A stretch of DNA of 64,000 bases from Aradus depressus. Lineage: Eukaryota; Arthropoda; Insecta; Hemiptera; Aradidae. The position numbers and the translations under genes were made by a program. Below are positions 11,985 to 24,100 of the stretch, one piece after another. The notes beneath the pieces were generated by a model. The model was given only the letters and a program-made list of their open reading frames with translations, ran no database searches and had not been told where the DNA came from. The stretch spans positions 3,038,001 to 3,102,000 of the forward strand of contig OY759225.1 of assembly GCA_963662175.1 (NCBI GenBank), read 5' to 3'. The stretch's first letter is position 1. Every line of letters begins with the position of its first letter.

Positions 11985-12499
11985 CATCATGACATTATAT
12001 ATTTGTATCCAGAACCCAATAAAGACATCTGTCGATCTTCAACGGAATTCTAAAGATAAGAAGGTCGTCATAAGAATGATCTTTTACCAATTCGTTAAAT
12101 CGGCTTCAAAGGAAGAGCGAGAACAAATTTGATCAATTTGGGCTGGGGAAGTAGATTGCCGGTGAATCTTCTTGTTCTACACTAAAGATGTGTTTTCATT
12201 GAGAACCGAGATATTTATAGAGAAGCTGCCTGCTTATTGGGTTGAGTTCATCCCATTTGAATACAATTTGATTAGAATACAAACTCTGTTCTTAAATAAA
12301 TCAAATTTATTTTTTTTAATATTGTCTATTCTACTGGCTTACAGTTAAGTATTTGTTTATTCTCAACTTTTGACTTTCATTAACAGTGATAAAACTAAAA
12401 TTAAAGATAAAAACTATAAAATTTTCAACAAGATTTGAAATAATGTTTGTGTAATTAATATTATCCCCTCCCCTCATCTTCATTTCAAATTTTAAACTT

Positions 12500-12795
12500 A
12501 ATTTCAAAATTCTCTCATTATCTTCGGCCGATTTCATGCAAAATTATTATGTGTTTTCTTCATGACATTTTGAACTGACATACAAAATTTCCTGACAATA
12601 TGTTCACTTCATCAGCAGTAATTGGAGTTTTTGTGTTAAGCCCCTTTTCCCTTTGGGTGATTTGGCTGAAAATCAATAGGTGTCTTTCTTAAGGTTCTGA
12701 ATAAACCTATAAAATACATTCATGCTATGAGGAATTATCGTGTTCACAGATATTCACGCAAACATAATTTTTTTTCATTTTTTGAATCAAGGTAA
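12500..12795 (-). repeat. Dispersed repeat R, antisense copy
   Basis: Reads in complement as the usual modules: CACGATAATTCCTCATAGC near 12735, TCAGCCAAATCACCC near 12660, and an ACTGCTGATGAAGTGAACAT block near 12610. Confidence 0.6.
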
Positions 12796-12830
12796 TTTTT
12801 GTGTTTCTTGCTTCTCTGGGATGTAGTGTT

Positions 12831-13168
12831 GGTTGTTTCCGGCATTTTTTTCCAGAGATGTCTTCTTGTTTTATTGGACTATATTTCGGGACACTTACAC
12901 GTCCCTTCTTCTGGTCACTATGAACATTCTACTCCTGGGGACCCTCCTTTTTATAGCCAAAACCTTGACTGTGGCGATCTCTCTCTCGCTTCTAAGAACT
13001 AGTTCGTACTAATAATTTAAGTCCAAGATAATTAGCTGATTGGTCCCCCACAGCCAATCATAATTCAGGAATACATCCTGATGGTGTCATAGTGATCAGA
13101 AGAAGGGACGTATATATCATCCAATAAAACAAGAAGACACCTCTGGAAAAAAAATGCCGGAAACAACC
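12831..13168. mobile_element. MITE family A, complete copy
   Basis: 338 bp with long inverted ends: GGTTGTTTCCGGCATTTTTT at the left and the matching complement at 13151-13168. The arms stay complementary for about 95 bp through GTCTTCTTGTTTTATTGGA and GTCCCTTCTTCTGGTCACTA. No coding frame. Target duplication not evident. A second copy lies at 42235. Confidence 0.82.
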
Positions 13169-14038
13169 ATCAAGTTAATTTTGACAAGTGCCAACTCCAA
13201 CTATTATTTTTAATTTGTACTCCAGTGTATATAGTACTAGTTTTTTTTTTAAATGGGTAGTACACAAGATATTTAATATTTAATCTTAATTGTTCATTGC
13301 TATTTTATCGAAATTAAAATATTTCCTTTGCTACAAAAACATATTTTTTTATCTTCCTCAGGATTCATACAATGTTATTTGTAATTTAAAACACTTAAAT
13401 TAAAGATTCAAATCTTGAAAGGCACCAGCCGTTGTCCTTTCATTATGTTTAAGATGTTTCATCCGTTCCTTTTTATGTTTTTTTTTGTAAATTTAGTTTT
13501 TTCAAAAATAATATTGTTTTGAACATGGCACCACTTTTACTGGACTCTGTCAATGGAGTAAAGTTTTGATTAAGTAGTGGATAAGTCCAGTAGACTGAGA
13601 CAGATACCTACTAACTATAATAACATAGCAAGTACATTGTTTGCAGCTCTTACTGATGGCATAAAAATAATAATAAAATTAGAAGCTTCTTCTATCATTA
13701 AAAACTAAATGAATAACAATGGAGATAATATATGGAACCCAATGAACCACTTAATTTGGAAACAGAACTGGTTCTAAGGTGTTAACAAAATGGAATAGTT
13801 AAAATAAATTCGATTTTTCACGTTATTCTTAGTGGCTTTATTTCGAGTTGTTTTTTTGAAAAGCACTTTTAATACAGCAATGTCGGTAGATAGGCTTGAA
13901 CGAGATAGGATGACAGTCAACCATAACTTAAGGTTCATAGCTCGATAAAGCCGGTGTATCGACCTTACTAAAATATAATGTGGAAATTGTGGCCAGAAAG
14001 GCGCCCTGTATCTTATATTCCTTTCTCGTCATTTCAGC

Positions 14039-14105
14039 TGGGACAAACAGAAAAAAATTAAATTCATATCTGATATGAACTTTATTATTTTCTGTTTGTC
14101 CCAGT
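14039..14105. repeat. Hairpin with CTGGGACAAACAG stem
   Basis: CTGGGACAAACAGAAAA and its complement TTTTCTGTTTGTCCCAG enclose a second inverted pair, TTCATATC/GATATGAA. This gives a 67-bp near-perfect stem-loop in non-coding DNA. It could be the centre of a foldback element or a small hairpin RNA; nothing decides. Confidence 0.7.
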
Positions 14106-14339
14106 AGGTTCTACTCTTCCATCGTAATCTTTTTTTTCTCCTCATACTACCTATCTCGAACAATACTGACTTAGGTCGTTCATTAGAAGAAACTTAAAAC
14201 TTACAGTTGACACTAGACAGTCAAGAGACTGTTTCTAGGCATTCTTCTACCGGAAAAGTGAAGATTTGTATTTTGATGAGAAGAATCCTGAATAAAATAA
14301 TGTTCTTAATCTCTGATATTTACCGTTACAATAATATAG

Positions 14340-14401
14340 AAAACTTGAGCATGCCGTCCTTCGGATGGGACGTTAAGCGATGGTCCCGAGCCAGTGCGAT
14401 G
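14340..14401 (+). mobile_element. tRNA-SINE family A, 62-bp internal fragment
   Basis: Only AACTTGAGCATGCCGTCCTTCGGATGGGACG through GATGGTCCCGAGCC remains. Confidence 0.8.
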
Positions 14402-14607
14402 TTCAACAAAATATAAATGTAGTTTGTTGTAGTTATTTACTTCTTAGAAAACTCTCTACGTATAGTTAATATTAAGTTTTTCACTAAACCATAACAAAAA
14501 AATTTTTTTCGTTTTTCAGATTTAGCCATTATTCGACTACAAAATTAATTAAAGATTTTTGGAAATAGTTTTGAAAAGAAATCCCACAAATAATAATCAA
14601 AATATAG

Positions 14608-14942
14608 TTAGTTTGTTATTTTGACTCATGCCCGGCTTTAACTATGAGGTCATATCGCCTACTACCAGAGCGTTCTTTTGTCGCTCCGGTGGATATGAGT
14701 CCGACTCTAGTATGGAAGTCTTAAATATTGCCTACCTAGGTTTACTCACCTAGGATAGGGGTCTTTAACGAATACCTAACATCAGGCTTGGGACCATCGC
14801 TTAACGTCCCAATCGAAGGACGGCATGCTCAAAGATTTTTCACCTCCCAGATAAAATAAACTAAGGGCCTCTGCTGGGCTTCGAACCCGCGATCTAGAGC
14901 TCAGTAAGCAAGCACGCATACCACTCAGCTATCTGCGCCCTC
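14608..14942 (-). mobile_element. tRNA-SINE family A, full length antisense
   Basis: From TGACTCATGCCCGG to the tRNA head (GGGCTTCGAACCCGCGATC ... GCATACCACTCAGCTA). Next to a + oriented copy at 15030. Confidence 0.9.
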
Positions 14943-15029
14943 TAATAAAAATATATATTGTAGCTATATTATTTTCTCATTTATTTTCTGAGATTCAGAA
15001 CGTAATATACGTATACACGTATATACGTT

Positions 15030-15265
15030 TATATCATCTGGAAGGTAAAATAAACTTATGCGAGCCGTCCTTCGGATGGGACGTTAAGAGATGGTCCCGA
15101 GCCTGTACAATGTCAGGTACTTGTTTAAGACCCCTGCCCTAGGTGAATAAAAATTTAGGGCTCCCATAGTAGAGTCTGGCTCATGTTCACCAGAGTGAGC
15201 GCTCTAGTAGTAGGCGATATGACCTTGTAGTTATAGTCCGGGCATGGCTCATAATAACTAATAAA
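15030..15265 (+). mobile_element. tRNA-SINE family A, headless
   Basis: Starts at the TATCATCTGGAAGGTAAAATAAAC box and ends GGCTCATAATAACTAATAA. Confidence 0.87.
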
Positions 15266-16051
15266 TAATGCACGTAATATAAATAACCTTCTCATTCAAA
15301 TCCTCTCGCACAAGACTTTTCCTCGCATTCCCGTCCTGATAATCCTCCCCGCCGCTTGAACAGGAGGTGGCCTCGCGATCTTCTCTGAGGATAGTGAATA
15401 ATTGTAGGAGTATTGAGGGTCAGTCAAAGATGGAAAAAAAAAAAAAAAACACCCTACAAACATGGGGGAGAAATCAAGATTAGAATCAAAAATAAACAAA
15501 CAAAAAAAAAAAAAAAAAAAAAAAAAATTTTTTTTTTTTGATAAACATTACTGAACGTTAAAAATACACTATAAGAAGTTGAAAATTGAAACTGACTTAC
15601 TATGAATAATTATTAAACATTAAAATTAAATATGATTACATTACTAAACATAAACATTAATAATGGAAATAGACAAATAGGTGGTACATAATAAAGAGTA
15701 AACATTAAAATGACTTACTATGAATAAGCGGGGTTGGGGAGAAGGCATGTACACTGGATGGAGTCTTACATTGCAATGAAATGGTACAAAATAATACTAG
15801 GGTGCTAAAGGAAACAGGTACAGGGAGCTCGGGAAACCCCGTCATAACTGTCACATTACAGCAGAAATGTTGAAAGTAATATAAATATGTATTATTATGG
15901 TTGTTTGTTCTGCATACTCTAACACATATCTATAGATCAAAAACGAAGTTGATTAATTCGTTCTGTGGAAGTATGCAGCCGGTGATTCACTTTTTTGATT
16001 GGCTCCTCTGAAGAGGATTCGGCCTTTGCGTACCAGGTACCAAGAGGGGCC

Positions 16052-16192
16052 GGGGGGGGGGGGGGGGGGGGGGGGGGCTGCAGAATAATGTCAACGGATG
16101 GGAGGGGGACATTTGTAGGCCTTGGAGGTTAGGGGGGGGGGGGGGGGGGAGCATGATTACATCTTCGAAACTAATCGCAGAAAATTCATGCG

Positions 16193-16227
<35 letters not shown>
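16052..16227. repeat. Three long G/C homopolymers in 176 bp
   Basis: G tracts at 16052-16077 and 16132-16149, C tract at 16193-16227. Inverted boxes outside them (CCAGGTACCAAGAGGGGCC at 16033; GGCCCCTGCCAGGTACC at 16234) suggest a small inverted-repeat element with expanded ends. Confidence 0.85.
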
Positions 16228-16486
16228 AGGAGCGGCCCCTGCCAGGTACCGCATCGTGAACCTTGACCTTAGCTGGGATGGAGGCAACCCAATCAATATA
16301 ACCCCAGTCTTTCTCCCATTCTCAAAACCTTTACACAATAAATGTGAAATATGGCTAAAACATATCTTCAGAGGGGCGGCTCTACTTTGGGGGGGCCACA
16401 GAAAAAATTGATTTTAGAGGATTTGTGTAAGGGATCAGTATATGGGCTCAGCCGTTCAGTAAGACTCAGTCTCTACAATTATGTGT

Positions 16487-16797
16487 CGAATCATGCCCGG
16501 GCTTTAACTACGAGTTCATATCGCCTACTACCAGAGCGCTCTTTCGTCACTCTGGTGGACATGAGCCCGACTCTACTGTGGGAGTCCTAAATTTTTATTC
16601 ACCTAGGTCAGGGGTCTTTAACGAGTACCTGACATCGTACAGGCTCGGGACCATCGCTTAACGTCTCATCCGAAGGACGGCGTGCTTAAGTTTATTATAC
16701 CTCCGAGATAAAATAAACTAAGGGCCTCGGTCGGGTTTCGAACCCACGACCTTGAGCTCAGAATGCAAGCACGCATACCACTGAGCTACCGGCGCCC
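16487..16797 (-). mobile_element. tRNA-SINE family A, full length antisense
   Basis: GAATCATGCCCGGGC to ACTGAGCTACCGGCGCCC with B box GGTTTCGAACCCACG; well preserved. Confidence 0.92.
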
Positions 16798-17062
16798 AAG
16801 TCTATTTTATCGGGAGTTACAGTGTTCACGGACACGATTTTTTCTTTCAAAATTTCGGTCAAAACTCATCATCAAATTCATCACCGATTACATAACTTTC
16901 CCTATACTTTCTATAGCCAGGGAAGTTGGACAAATTAATTCTCTGATAAATTTTATTTTTATTAAAAAAAAAAAAGGTAAATCAGTCAATCTCCAGCATG
17001 TCCAATGGTAATTTGTCCAGAAAATGTTTCAAACAAAAATTATTTTGATGACGTGAGTTAAG

Positions 17063-17328
17063 GACGCCGGTAGCGTGCTGGTCTACTGAGCTCAAGATCG
17101 CGGGTTTGATACATTGAGCACTCCGTCCTTCGGATAGTACCTACGTTACGCGATGTTCCCGAGCCTGTGCGATGTTAGGTATTCCTACCTCCTACCCTAG
17201 GTGAATAAACCTGGGTAGGCTACATTTAGTAGAGTCGGGCTCATGTCTACCAGAGGACCTATTCTGGTAGTAGGCGTTATGACCTATGAAATCGTAATAA
17301 AGACCAGGCGTGAGTCATAAATAACAAA
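17063..17328 (+). mobile_element. tRNA-SINE family A, rearranged
   Basis: Head shortened (GGACGCCGGTAGCGTGCTGG), body with deletions, ends GGCGTGAGTCATAAATAAC. Confidence 0.8.
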
Positions 17329-17869
17329 ACTGGAGATGTTTACTCAGTTTAAAAGAGATTTCCCATTTTTTTTTTTTTTAATCTGTTTAAAAATCAATAC
17401 AGAACAGACAACTTCCCCTAATTGTGTCGTATCAGATAATGCTTGTGTAGGGGACTGACGATGCTTGGCTTAATCTTATGAATAATCGGTCAACATTATG
17501 AATATGCAAATGCATCGTGCTATTGATCGAATTGCAGCCTTCTGTTGTTCGCACCCCTCAATGCACCACCACTGATGATGACTTTTAAAGTATACATGCG
17601 AGTATAATCTTAGCCTCAATGTATTTTTCTATATAAATGTGCTAAAAATTGAAGCGTTTATTATGTAACTAGCAGGTTACCCAGCGGTTTCGGGATATTA
17701 TTGTATTACTATACCTGAAGCAGATTACATGCAATATCCGGACAAAGAATACAATTTTATTGTCTCCCCTTCCTTCCTCCAGCTATGTACGCATGATCTG
17801 TATTCTTCAAGAAACATACTTTGTATAGACTTTTCTTGAGAATTGTTTGCAAATGATCCCAGATCACAG

Positions 17870-18410
17870 ATAACATGTGATAATAAGACTTCTGTGGAAA
17901 CTAAGAAACGGATCACGGCCGCCAATCACTGCACTTTGGGTTATGGAAACAACTGGTCAGCAACTTTATATCTCGGCGCACAAAGACGGTCCTATACAAA
18001 ACACTGTACTCATCTATGGCGCGGAAACATGGACCACAACTAAAGCTGAGGAGAGAACAAGAAAAGTCCTCCGTCGAGTTTTTGGCCCCAGTTTGCGATG
18101 GAGGAGAATGGAAGCGCAGAAGCAATCAGGAGATGTACAAGCTGTACAACGAGCCAGACATTGCTACTGTGGTAAAACTGGGCAGACTTAAATGGGCCGG
18201 CCACGTCGAAACCTCTATCTGAGCCCTTATATGGACGTCGGAGAGTGGAAAGACCGAGGCTGCGGTGGTCTGACTGCGTGGCAAAAGACGCCAGGAGCAT
18301 CAGGATCTGTAACTGGATGGGACAGCAGCACAAAACAGGGACGCATGGCGATTGATGTTGGAGGAAGCCAAGACTCGTCAGCTGGTTGTAGAGCTACATT
18401 GTTGATGATG
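17870..18410 (+). pseudogene. RTE-type LINE reverse transcriptase, C-terminal relic
   Basis: Fragments in shifting frames spell the familiar end of RTE-like ORFs: TSVETKKRITAAN, then LIYGAETWTTTKAEER, then CDGGEWKRRSN...LYNEPDIATVVKLGRLKWAGHV, then RLRWSDCVAKDAR and NWMG. At least three frameshifts are needed, so it is dead. It ends in a GATGAT-rich simple tail near 18410, normal for RTE 3' ends. Confidence 0.85.
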
Positions 18411-19009
18411 ATTGCAAGTAATCTGTTCTAGGTTACATTGTATTATTATTTTATTTATTTATTTCTTTACCCTCAATAATTATCGCAGCTGTTGCCTTTT
18501 GCAACAACTATGCGGTAGCTCCTCAGATCGAAATTTAAAAATAATGTACAGAGGAATAAGAAACAGAGAGTTACCATTCCAACAATATATATATATTTTA
18601 CTTCACAACTAGTTTCGGGAATTATTTGCCATCATCAGGGGTGAACCAGACATATATTAGCCAAAAATAAATAATAATACTAATAATAAAGGATTTAGAC
18701 TATTACGGTAGTTATTCTGCTCTCCAGGAAAGTCGTCAGTCTTTCTGAAGATTCATATCTGATAGTAAGATGTTGTGGGACGATATTTCTCTTAGAAATA
18801 ATAGACGTTCTCTTCCCAATGTGACATCATCAGTGGCACATCTATGAATATATATAAAATATAAATATCGAAAAGTGACTAAAGCATGAGGGTATAGAGT
18901 AACAAAAAAATAAATAAAACTTGCATACTCCACTCGTACAGTGTGGAGTCCAATGGAACACTGGCTAATAGGGCAGACGGCAGGCAATAAGAGGTCTATT
19001 TAATCACTA

Positions 19010-19052
19010 TAGTTAGTTATTATGACTCATGCCCGGGCTTTAGCTATGAGGT
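19010..19052 (-). mobile_element. tRNA-SINE family A, 3' end fragment
   Basis: Only AGTTAGTTATTATGACTCATG and GCCCGGGCTTTAGCTATGAGGT remain. Confidence 0.78.
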
Positions 19053-19313
19053 TTACGTAAATATATACCAAACATGCAAATAAACAGTTAAAAATTCATT
19101 CAAAAATATGTATACAATAACTTTTTTTAATTATTTTACAAATAGACATTTACAACTGTATAAAAAACAAATACAACAAGCAAATGTACTAAGATAGAGA
19201 TAATGGCAATGTCAAAATGTCAAGAGGGGAGAAATCACCCAGTAGTGACACTCCCTGATCATTGAGTTACTCTCTTTTGTAACTAATCACTGTTAAAAAT
19301 AAAGAAAACATAT

Positions 19314-19442
19314 GTTTTAAAAAAAATATTGTCTATTTCACAAAATTTGTGAAATAGACAATATTTTTTAATAATATATATGTTAGCAATACCGATATAT
19401 TATTTGTGAAATAGACAATATTTTTTAAAAAACATACGTTTT
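19314..19442. repeat. Hairpin and third copy of AATATTGTCTATTTCACA
   Basis: 19318-19370 is a 53-bp near-perfect palindrome made of AATATTGTCTATTTCACAAA and its complement. A further complement copy lies at 19404-19427. The same box closes the foldback elements at 39130-39300, so this is probably a relic of that family. Confidence 0.65.
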
Positions 19443-19707
19443 CTTTATTTTTATCAAGTGTTTCACAATATCTCTGCAAAAATGTTAAATATCACTAATC
19501 ACTGTCACTGCTGCTGCTAAGAAGGTCTCTAGGCCATCAATAACTAATATAAGTTTCTGTAATAATAATAAAATACATATCTACACAATAATATAAATTC
19601 AACAACAGCCAAATTTTTTTTTTTTTATTATAAAAAATTTGCAAAATAAATTATAGAACTATATTATATATAAATATAATATATTTATAGAAAAAATATA
19701 ATCTATA

Positions 19708-19740
<33 letters not shown>

Positions 19741-20385
19741 GTGGAGGGAGATGAAAAACCTTTGATAGGCGAACATATGACAAGATGACAGTAGTCACTG
19801 GACAGTGTGAGAGTCTGAGGTCGTGTGTGCATGCAATCATGTGTATAGATGTATGGAGTGTTCTGTTGGTTATGACGTATGGTGGCCATTGTGTAATGAG
19901 TCTGAATGTCTCTGACTGGAGAGCCTCAATACCCGCAATCGGGGGGTGGTTGGAAAACATGAAGTACAAGGCTTCTACATAAGAGAGCAGTTGATGTTTT
20001 CGGAACGGACATAAGAATGCCACCCCTTCCTTCTCCCCCAGTCGGCAACTGATCTACCCCAAGGATGAACTCTCATCTAACTCACTATAAGTTAGTTTAC
20101 TTTGAGATTAAGAGGTCAATTTAATATGAGTCTAATATTTTGAGGGAAGATTGACTTGGTAGATTGTAAATTGATTGAATATAAATTGATACTGATAAGG
20201 TTGTTTCAGAACTTGATTTGATTGCTTAAAAATTGATACCCCTTCCTTGGAACAGTTCATTTACACATCGTCTCTTATCCAACTCAATGAATGAACTAAA
20301 GCGTAGCCATAGTTTGGAGGAGGGGGGGGGGGGGGGTGTAAAATCGTCGCCATAGTTGTTCACATTTTCTCAATAATTCGCTTAC

Positions 20386-20519
20386 GACCAGAGCGCTCTT
20401 TCGTCTCTGGTGGACATGAACTCGACCTAAAATTTGCTTAACGTCCCATCCGAAGGACAGCATGCTCATTGTTTTTTTTTACCTCCCAGACAAAAAGGTC
20501 AGGTTTCGATCCCGCGATC
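20386..20519 (-). mobile_element. tRNA-SINE family A, antisense fragment, half of a head-to-head pair
   Basis: GAGCGCTCTTTCGTCTCTGG to GGTTTCGATCCCGCGATCG with the middle deleted; abuts the + copy that follows. Confidence 0.78.
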
Positions 20520-20820
20520 GTGTAGCTCAGAGGTAGCGTATTTGCCTTCTGGGTCGCGGGTTTGAAACCCGGCCGAGGCCCTTAGGTTTTTTTATCTGAG
20601 AGGTAAAAAACCTTAAGCACGCTGTCTTTCGGATGGGAAGTTAAGCGATGGTCCCGAGCCTGTGCTATGTCAGGTACCTACTCAAAGACCTCTATCTTAG
20701 GTGAATAAACCAAGGTAGGTAAAAGTTAGGACTACCTCAGTACAGTCGGGCTCATGTCCACCAGAGCGATCCAGTAGTAGGTGATATGACCTTGTAGTTA
20801 AAGCCCGAGCATATGCCATA
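20520..20820 (+). mobile_element. tRNA-SINE family A, + copy just upstream of ankyrin exon 1
   Basis: TGTAGCTCAGAGGTAGCG head, B box GGGTTTGAAACCC, AAAAAACC in place of AAAATAAAC (a subfamily seen also at 24128, 30066, 52290), ends GCCCGAGCATATGCCATA. Confidence 0.87.
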
Positions 20821-20998
20821 CTTTTTAAATTAAAAAAATGTACCAAAAATGACCCCGCCTCGTTATACACATTATTCGATTGGTATGAAGACATCGGATA
20901 ATACACTACGAACATCAAAGATCCAAGTGTAGTGCATTTGTGGAAAATTAACAGTCAAATCTGTGATAATACAAATGAAATGTTGTTTTTTGTTTCAG

Positions 20999-21100
20999 TC
21001 GGACGGGAACACTGCCTTCCTGCGAGCGGCTAGGGCAGGCCATTTAGACAAAGTGCTCGAACAGCTCAAAAATAATGTAGATATTAATACTTCAAATGCT
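20999..21100 (+). CDS. Ank2: Ankyrin exon 1 of window: ANK repeat 1
   Basis: Acceptor TGTTTCAG, donor GTAAGT, 34 codons, phase 0 at both ends (residues 1-34). The peptide carries the ankyrin N-terminal signature [13 protein letters not shown] and ends DINTSN, so it is ANK repeat 1. It is too short to be seen as a stand-alone open frame. An upstream exon must supply the start codon. A head-to-head SINE pair lies about 180 bp upstream. Confidence 0.9.
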
Positions 21101-24100
21101 GTAAGTACTATCTAGTATTAATCATTATCTATAGTTAAATTGTTTATTTAATATATTTATAACACAATTTTTCAAAAAATGATTCATCCCGATTTTCAAC
21201 AGTCATAAGATTAGCATTAAGATACCTTCCTAGTTAGGGAACTGCTTTAGTACGTTTGTTATTGTTTCATAACATATGTTCAAACAACTATTTTAAAAAT
21301 AAGCCTAGTATACATAAAAAAAATAAAACTATTCTTTTCAAATAGAAATATCTTATGGCATGGAATAAGATAGATAGAACAGAAGATAAATAGAAACTTA
21401 AAAGCTTAATTATTTGCTACAACAAGAACTATTTCTGGAAATAGTTAACAGTACCTTGTGGATGAAAAAAGGAAATCTTATGGTTATTTAAAAAAATTAA
21501 AAGAACATTCAACGGTGTATTTTATTCAGTTAATCATTAATGATAACAAAAAAGAAAGAAAAAATAGGCTTATATGTATGGTAGGAAACAGTTTAAACTC
21601 GGATGGACAGTGTTGCCACGTTAACATTTAGTGTAAAGTATTTTTTTTATATACATTAAAAAATCGTGATATTTGCAGTGTTTTCCATTTTTAATTTTTA
21701 TATTTTAAAATGAGTTTCAATTGAAAAAAATTTAATTTTCTATCCGTTACAAGAAAGGCTGTGGGTTTTTATATAAATCTTTGAACACGTTTCGGCCTTA
21801 GTGTCTGTGTTTTGGGACGTCTAATACTTATTATAAATATTTATTATTATATTTTTTTCTTTTTAATGTAACTAAACAAATTTGGCAAAAATCTATAAAT
21901 AAGGTTTAAGGAGTTTTAAGTGAATGTGGAATATAAAGAAAAAAATTGCAAAGGAAGAGAACTATATATGTATAAACAATTTTTACTTTAATAATTTAAA
22001 AATTAATAATAAAATAATTACTACACGACCCAAAACACAGATACTGAGAATGAGCATGCAGTTCGAAACCTCTTCATAGAAGTAAACAATTTTTAAGTGA
22101 ATTAGGGGAAAAACAGGTGCAGATAAAAATGCAACTATACTGAAAATATATATATATTTGTTTTTTTTCCTCCTCCTCTTTTATAACTATATTAGAAACC
22201 TTAATCACCTTAACTCGATGTTCTTTAAAATTTCTATGTTATTTAATAGACTATGTTATTTAAAGTTATTTGGAAAATAATAAAAATATTGATTTTGTGA
22301 GGTTAATGAAGATTTCTAATATGGTTGTATTCTTCAATTGCAGCTCTTTAATATACACAAGCTCGTCTTTTTATCTGTGTTTTGGTCTTTCATTGGTTAT
22401 TTATGAAAAGTTTTCGTCTCTTTCAAATTTTTCACACTACTTACTGAAACTTGGATTTTCGTTTACGATAATGTTACTTGGAAATCTTACATAAGTTTAT
22501 CATTTGATGGGCAAAACACAGATACTGATGATAGACTTGCAGCCCAAAATGTCTATATAGAAAAAGATAGTTTCAAATTAAGTGGGGGGGGGGGGGGGGG
22601 GGGGGGGGAATACAACTACTAAAAATATTTAATTTAGGCTCTTTGTTTGAATTTAGATAACTTCGAAAGGGGAAAAATATATATACGAGTAGCATTAATC
22701 TACCTAAATCTTCTGCTAAACCAATAATCGCATGATCTCTAGAAACGGGGTCAGTTGGAAGCCTCTCTGGCACAATACGGCCCACGGTTCCAGAAAGGTT
22801 GCCGACCCTTGGCCTAGATCGATGAAATTAGTTGAATATATATATATTTTTTTTGTAGAACGGTTTAAATGCACTTCACCTTGCATCCAAGGACGGACAC
22901 ATCCAGGTTGTTGACGAATTACTGAAACGTGGGGCACATGTTGACTCTGCCACCAAGAAGGGCAACACTGCTCTCCATATTGCCTCCTTGGGTAAGATTT
23001 ATTAATTGTAACAGGTCATTCCATAAGTAATGTCGGTTTTTAAATAAATGAATAAATAATATATTATTACAGCTACATTCTCCCATTTATTTTTTTTCCT
23101 TCTCAAAAAATATCAAATACAAACGTTTCTGGAAGCACTCTCATCATCAGTATCTATAATACATGTGTTCTTTATGTTAACTATTCCTTCTGTCAAAAAG
23201 GCTAAGAGAGGCCTTCATCCACGGATGATGTTTGGTGGAATATGGAAGGAATAATCCATTATAATAGTTTTTAATGTAACCAATCAAGAAAGAGGTCTAC
23301 TGCCAACAACTTGACAGTTTGATGTTAGCATTGCAAGAAAAAATGACCTTCTCTGGTCAATATGCTCTGATTTTTATTCGACCAGGACAATGGCAGACCT
23401 CACACTGCTGAAACCCTACAAAAACTACACCATTGCTGTTGGCACATTATAAAACAGCCACGGTGTTCTCCTGACATAGATATTCTCCCCTTCAGATATC
23501 CCACCTGTTCCGGAATCTCCGGGACTACCTAATTGGCCGGTGGACGAATTCATCGGGAGAGGTAAAAAGAGCAGTCGTTTTATTTTTCGGATCAAAAGGT
23601 AGAGTTTTTGTAAAATAGGGAATTGAAAATTTGAATATAAAATGGAAAAATGTTGGAAAATAAATCATTGAATAAAAATTAACAGTAAGTTTTTTATTAC
23701 TTTTTATCCGAACATACAAAAACCGAAATTACTTATGGGATGTCCGATATTACTAATGTGTCACTAATCCGTGTGTACGAAAACTTGCGAGGCCTTTGAG
23801 TGTTTTTACTGGGAAGTACAAAAAACCTTGAGAACGTCGTCCTTCAGAGCGGACTCTATGTGACGGTGACGAACTTGTTAGACGTTAAGAACTCATTAAA
23901 GACCCTTAGATATGGGAAGGGAAAAAAAGGTTGAGCACGCTGTCCTTCGTAGTTGAAGCCCGTTCGTTTCTGGTCGATACCTGTACACCAACACTGCTGT
24001 CTTAATGTGTTTTTCAGAAAATATGTGAAAACGGTACCACAAACCCTACCTATTTTTATATATTTTTTTTACAATTTTTATTAAATTCAACCAGATTCTT

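Noticed and set aside
17877..18191. Host gene of about 100 codons
   Set aside because: Sequence is the broken C-terminus of an RTE-type reverse transcriptase spread over several frames.
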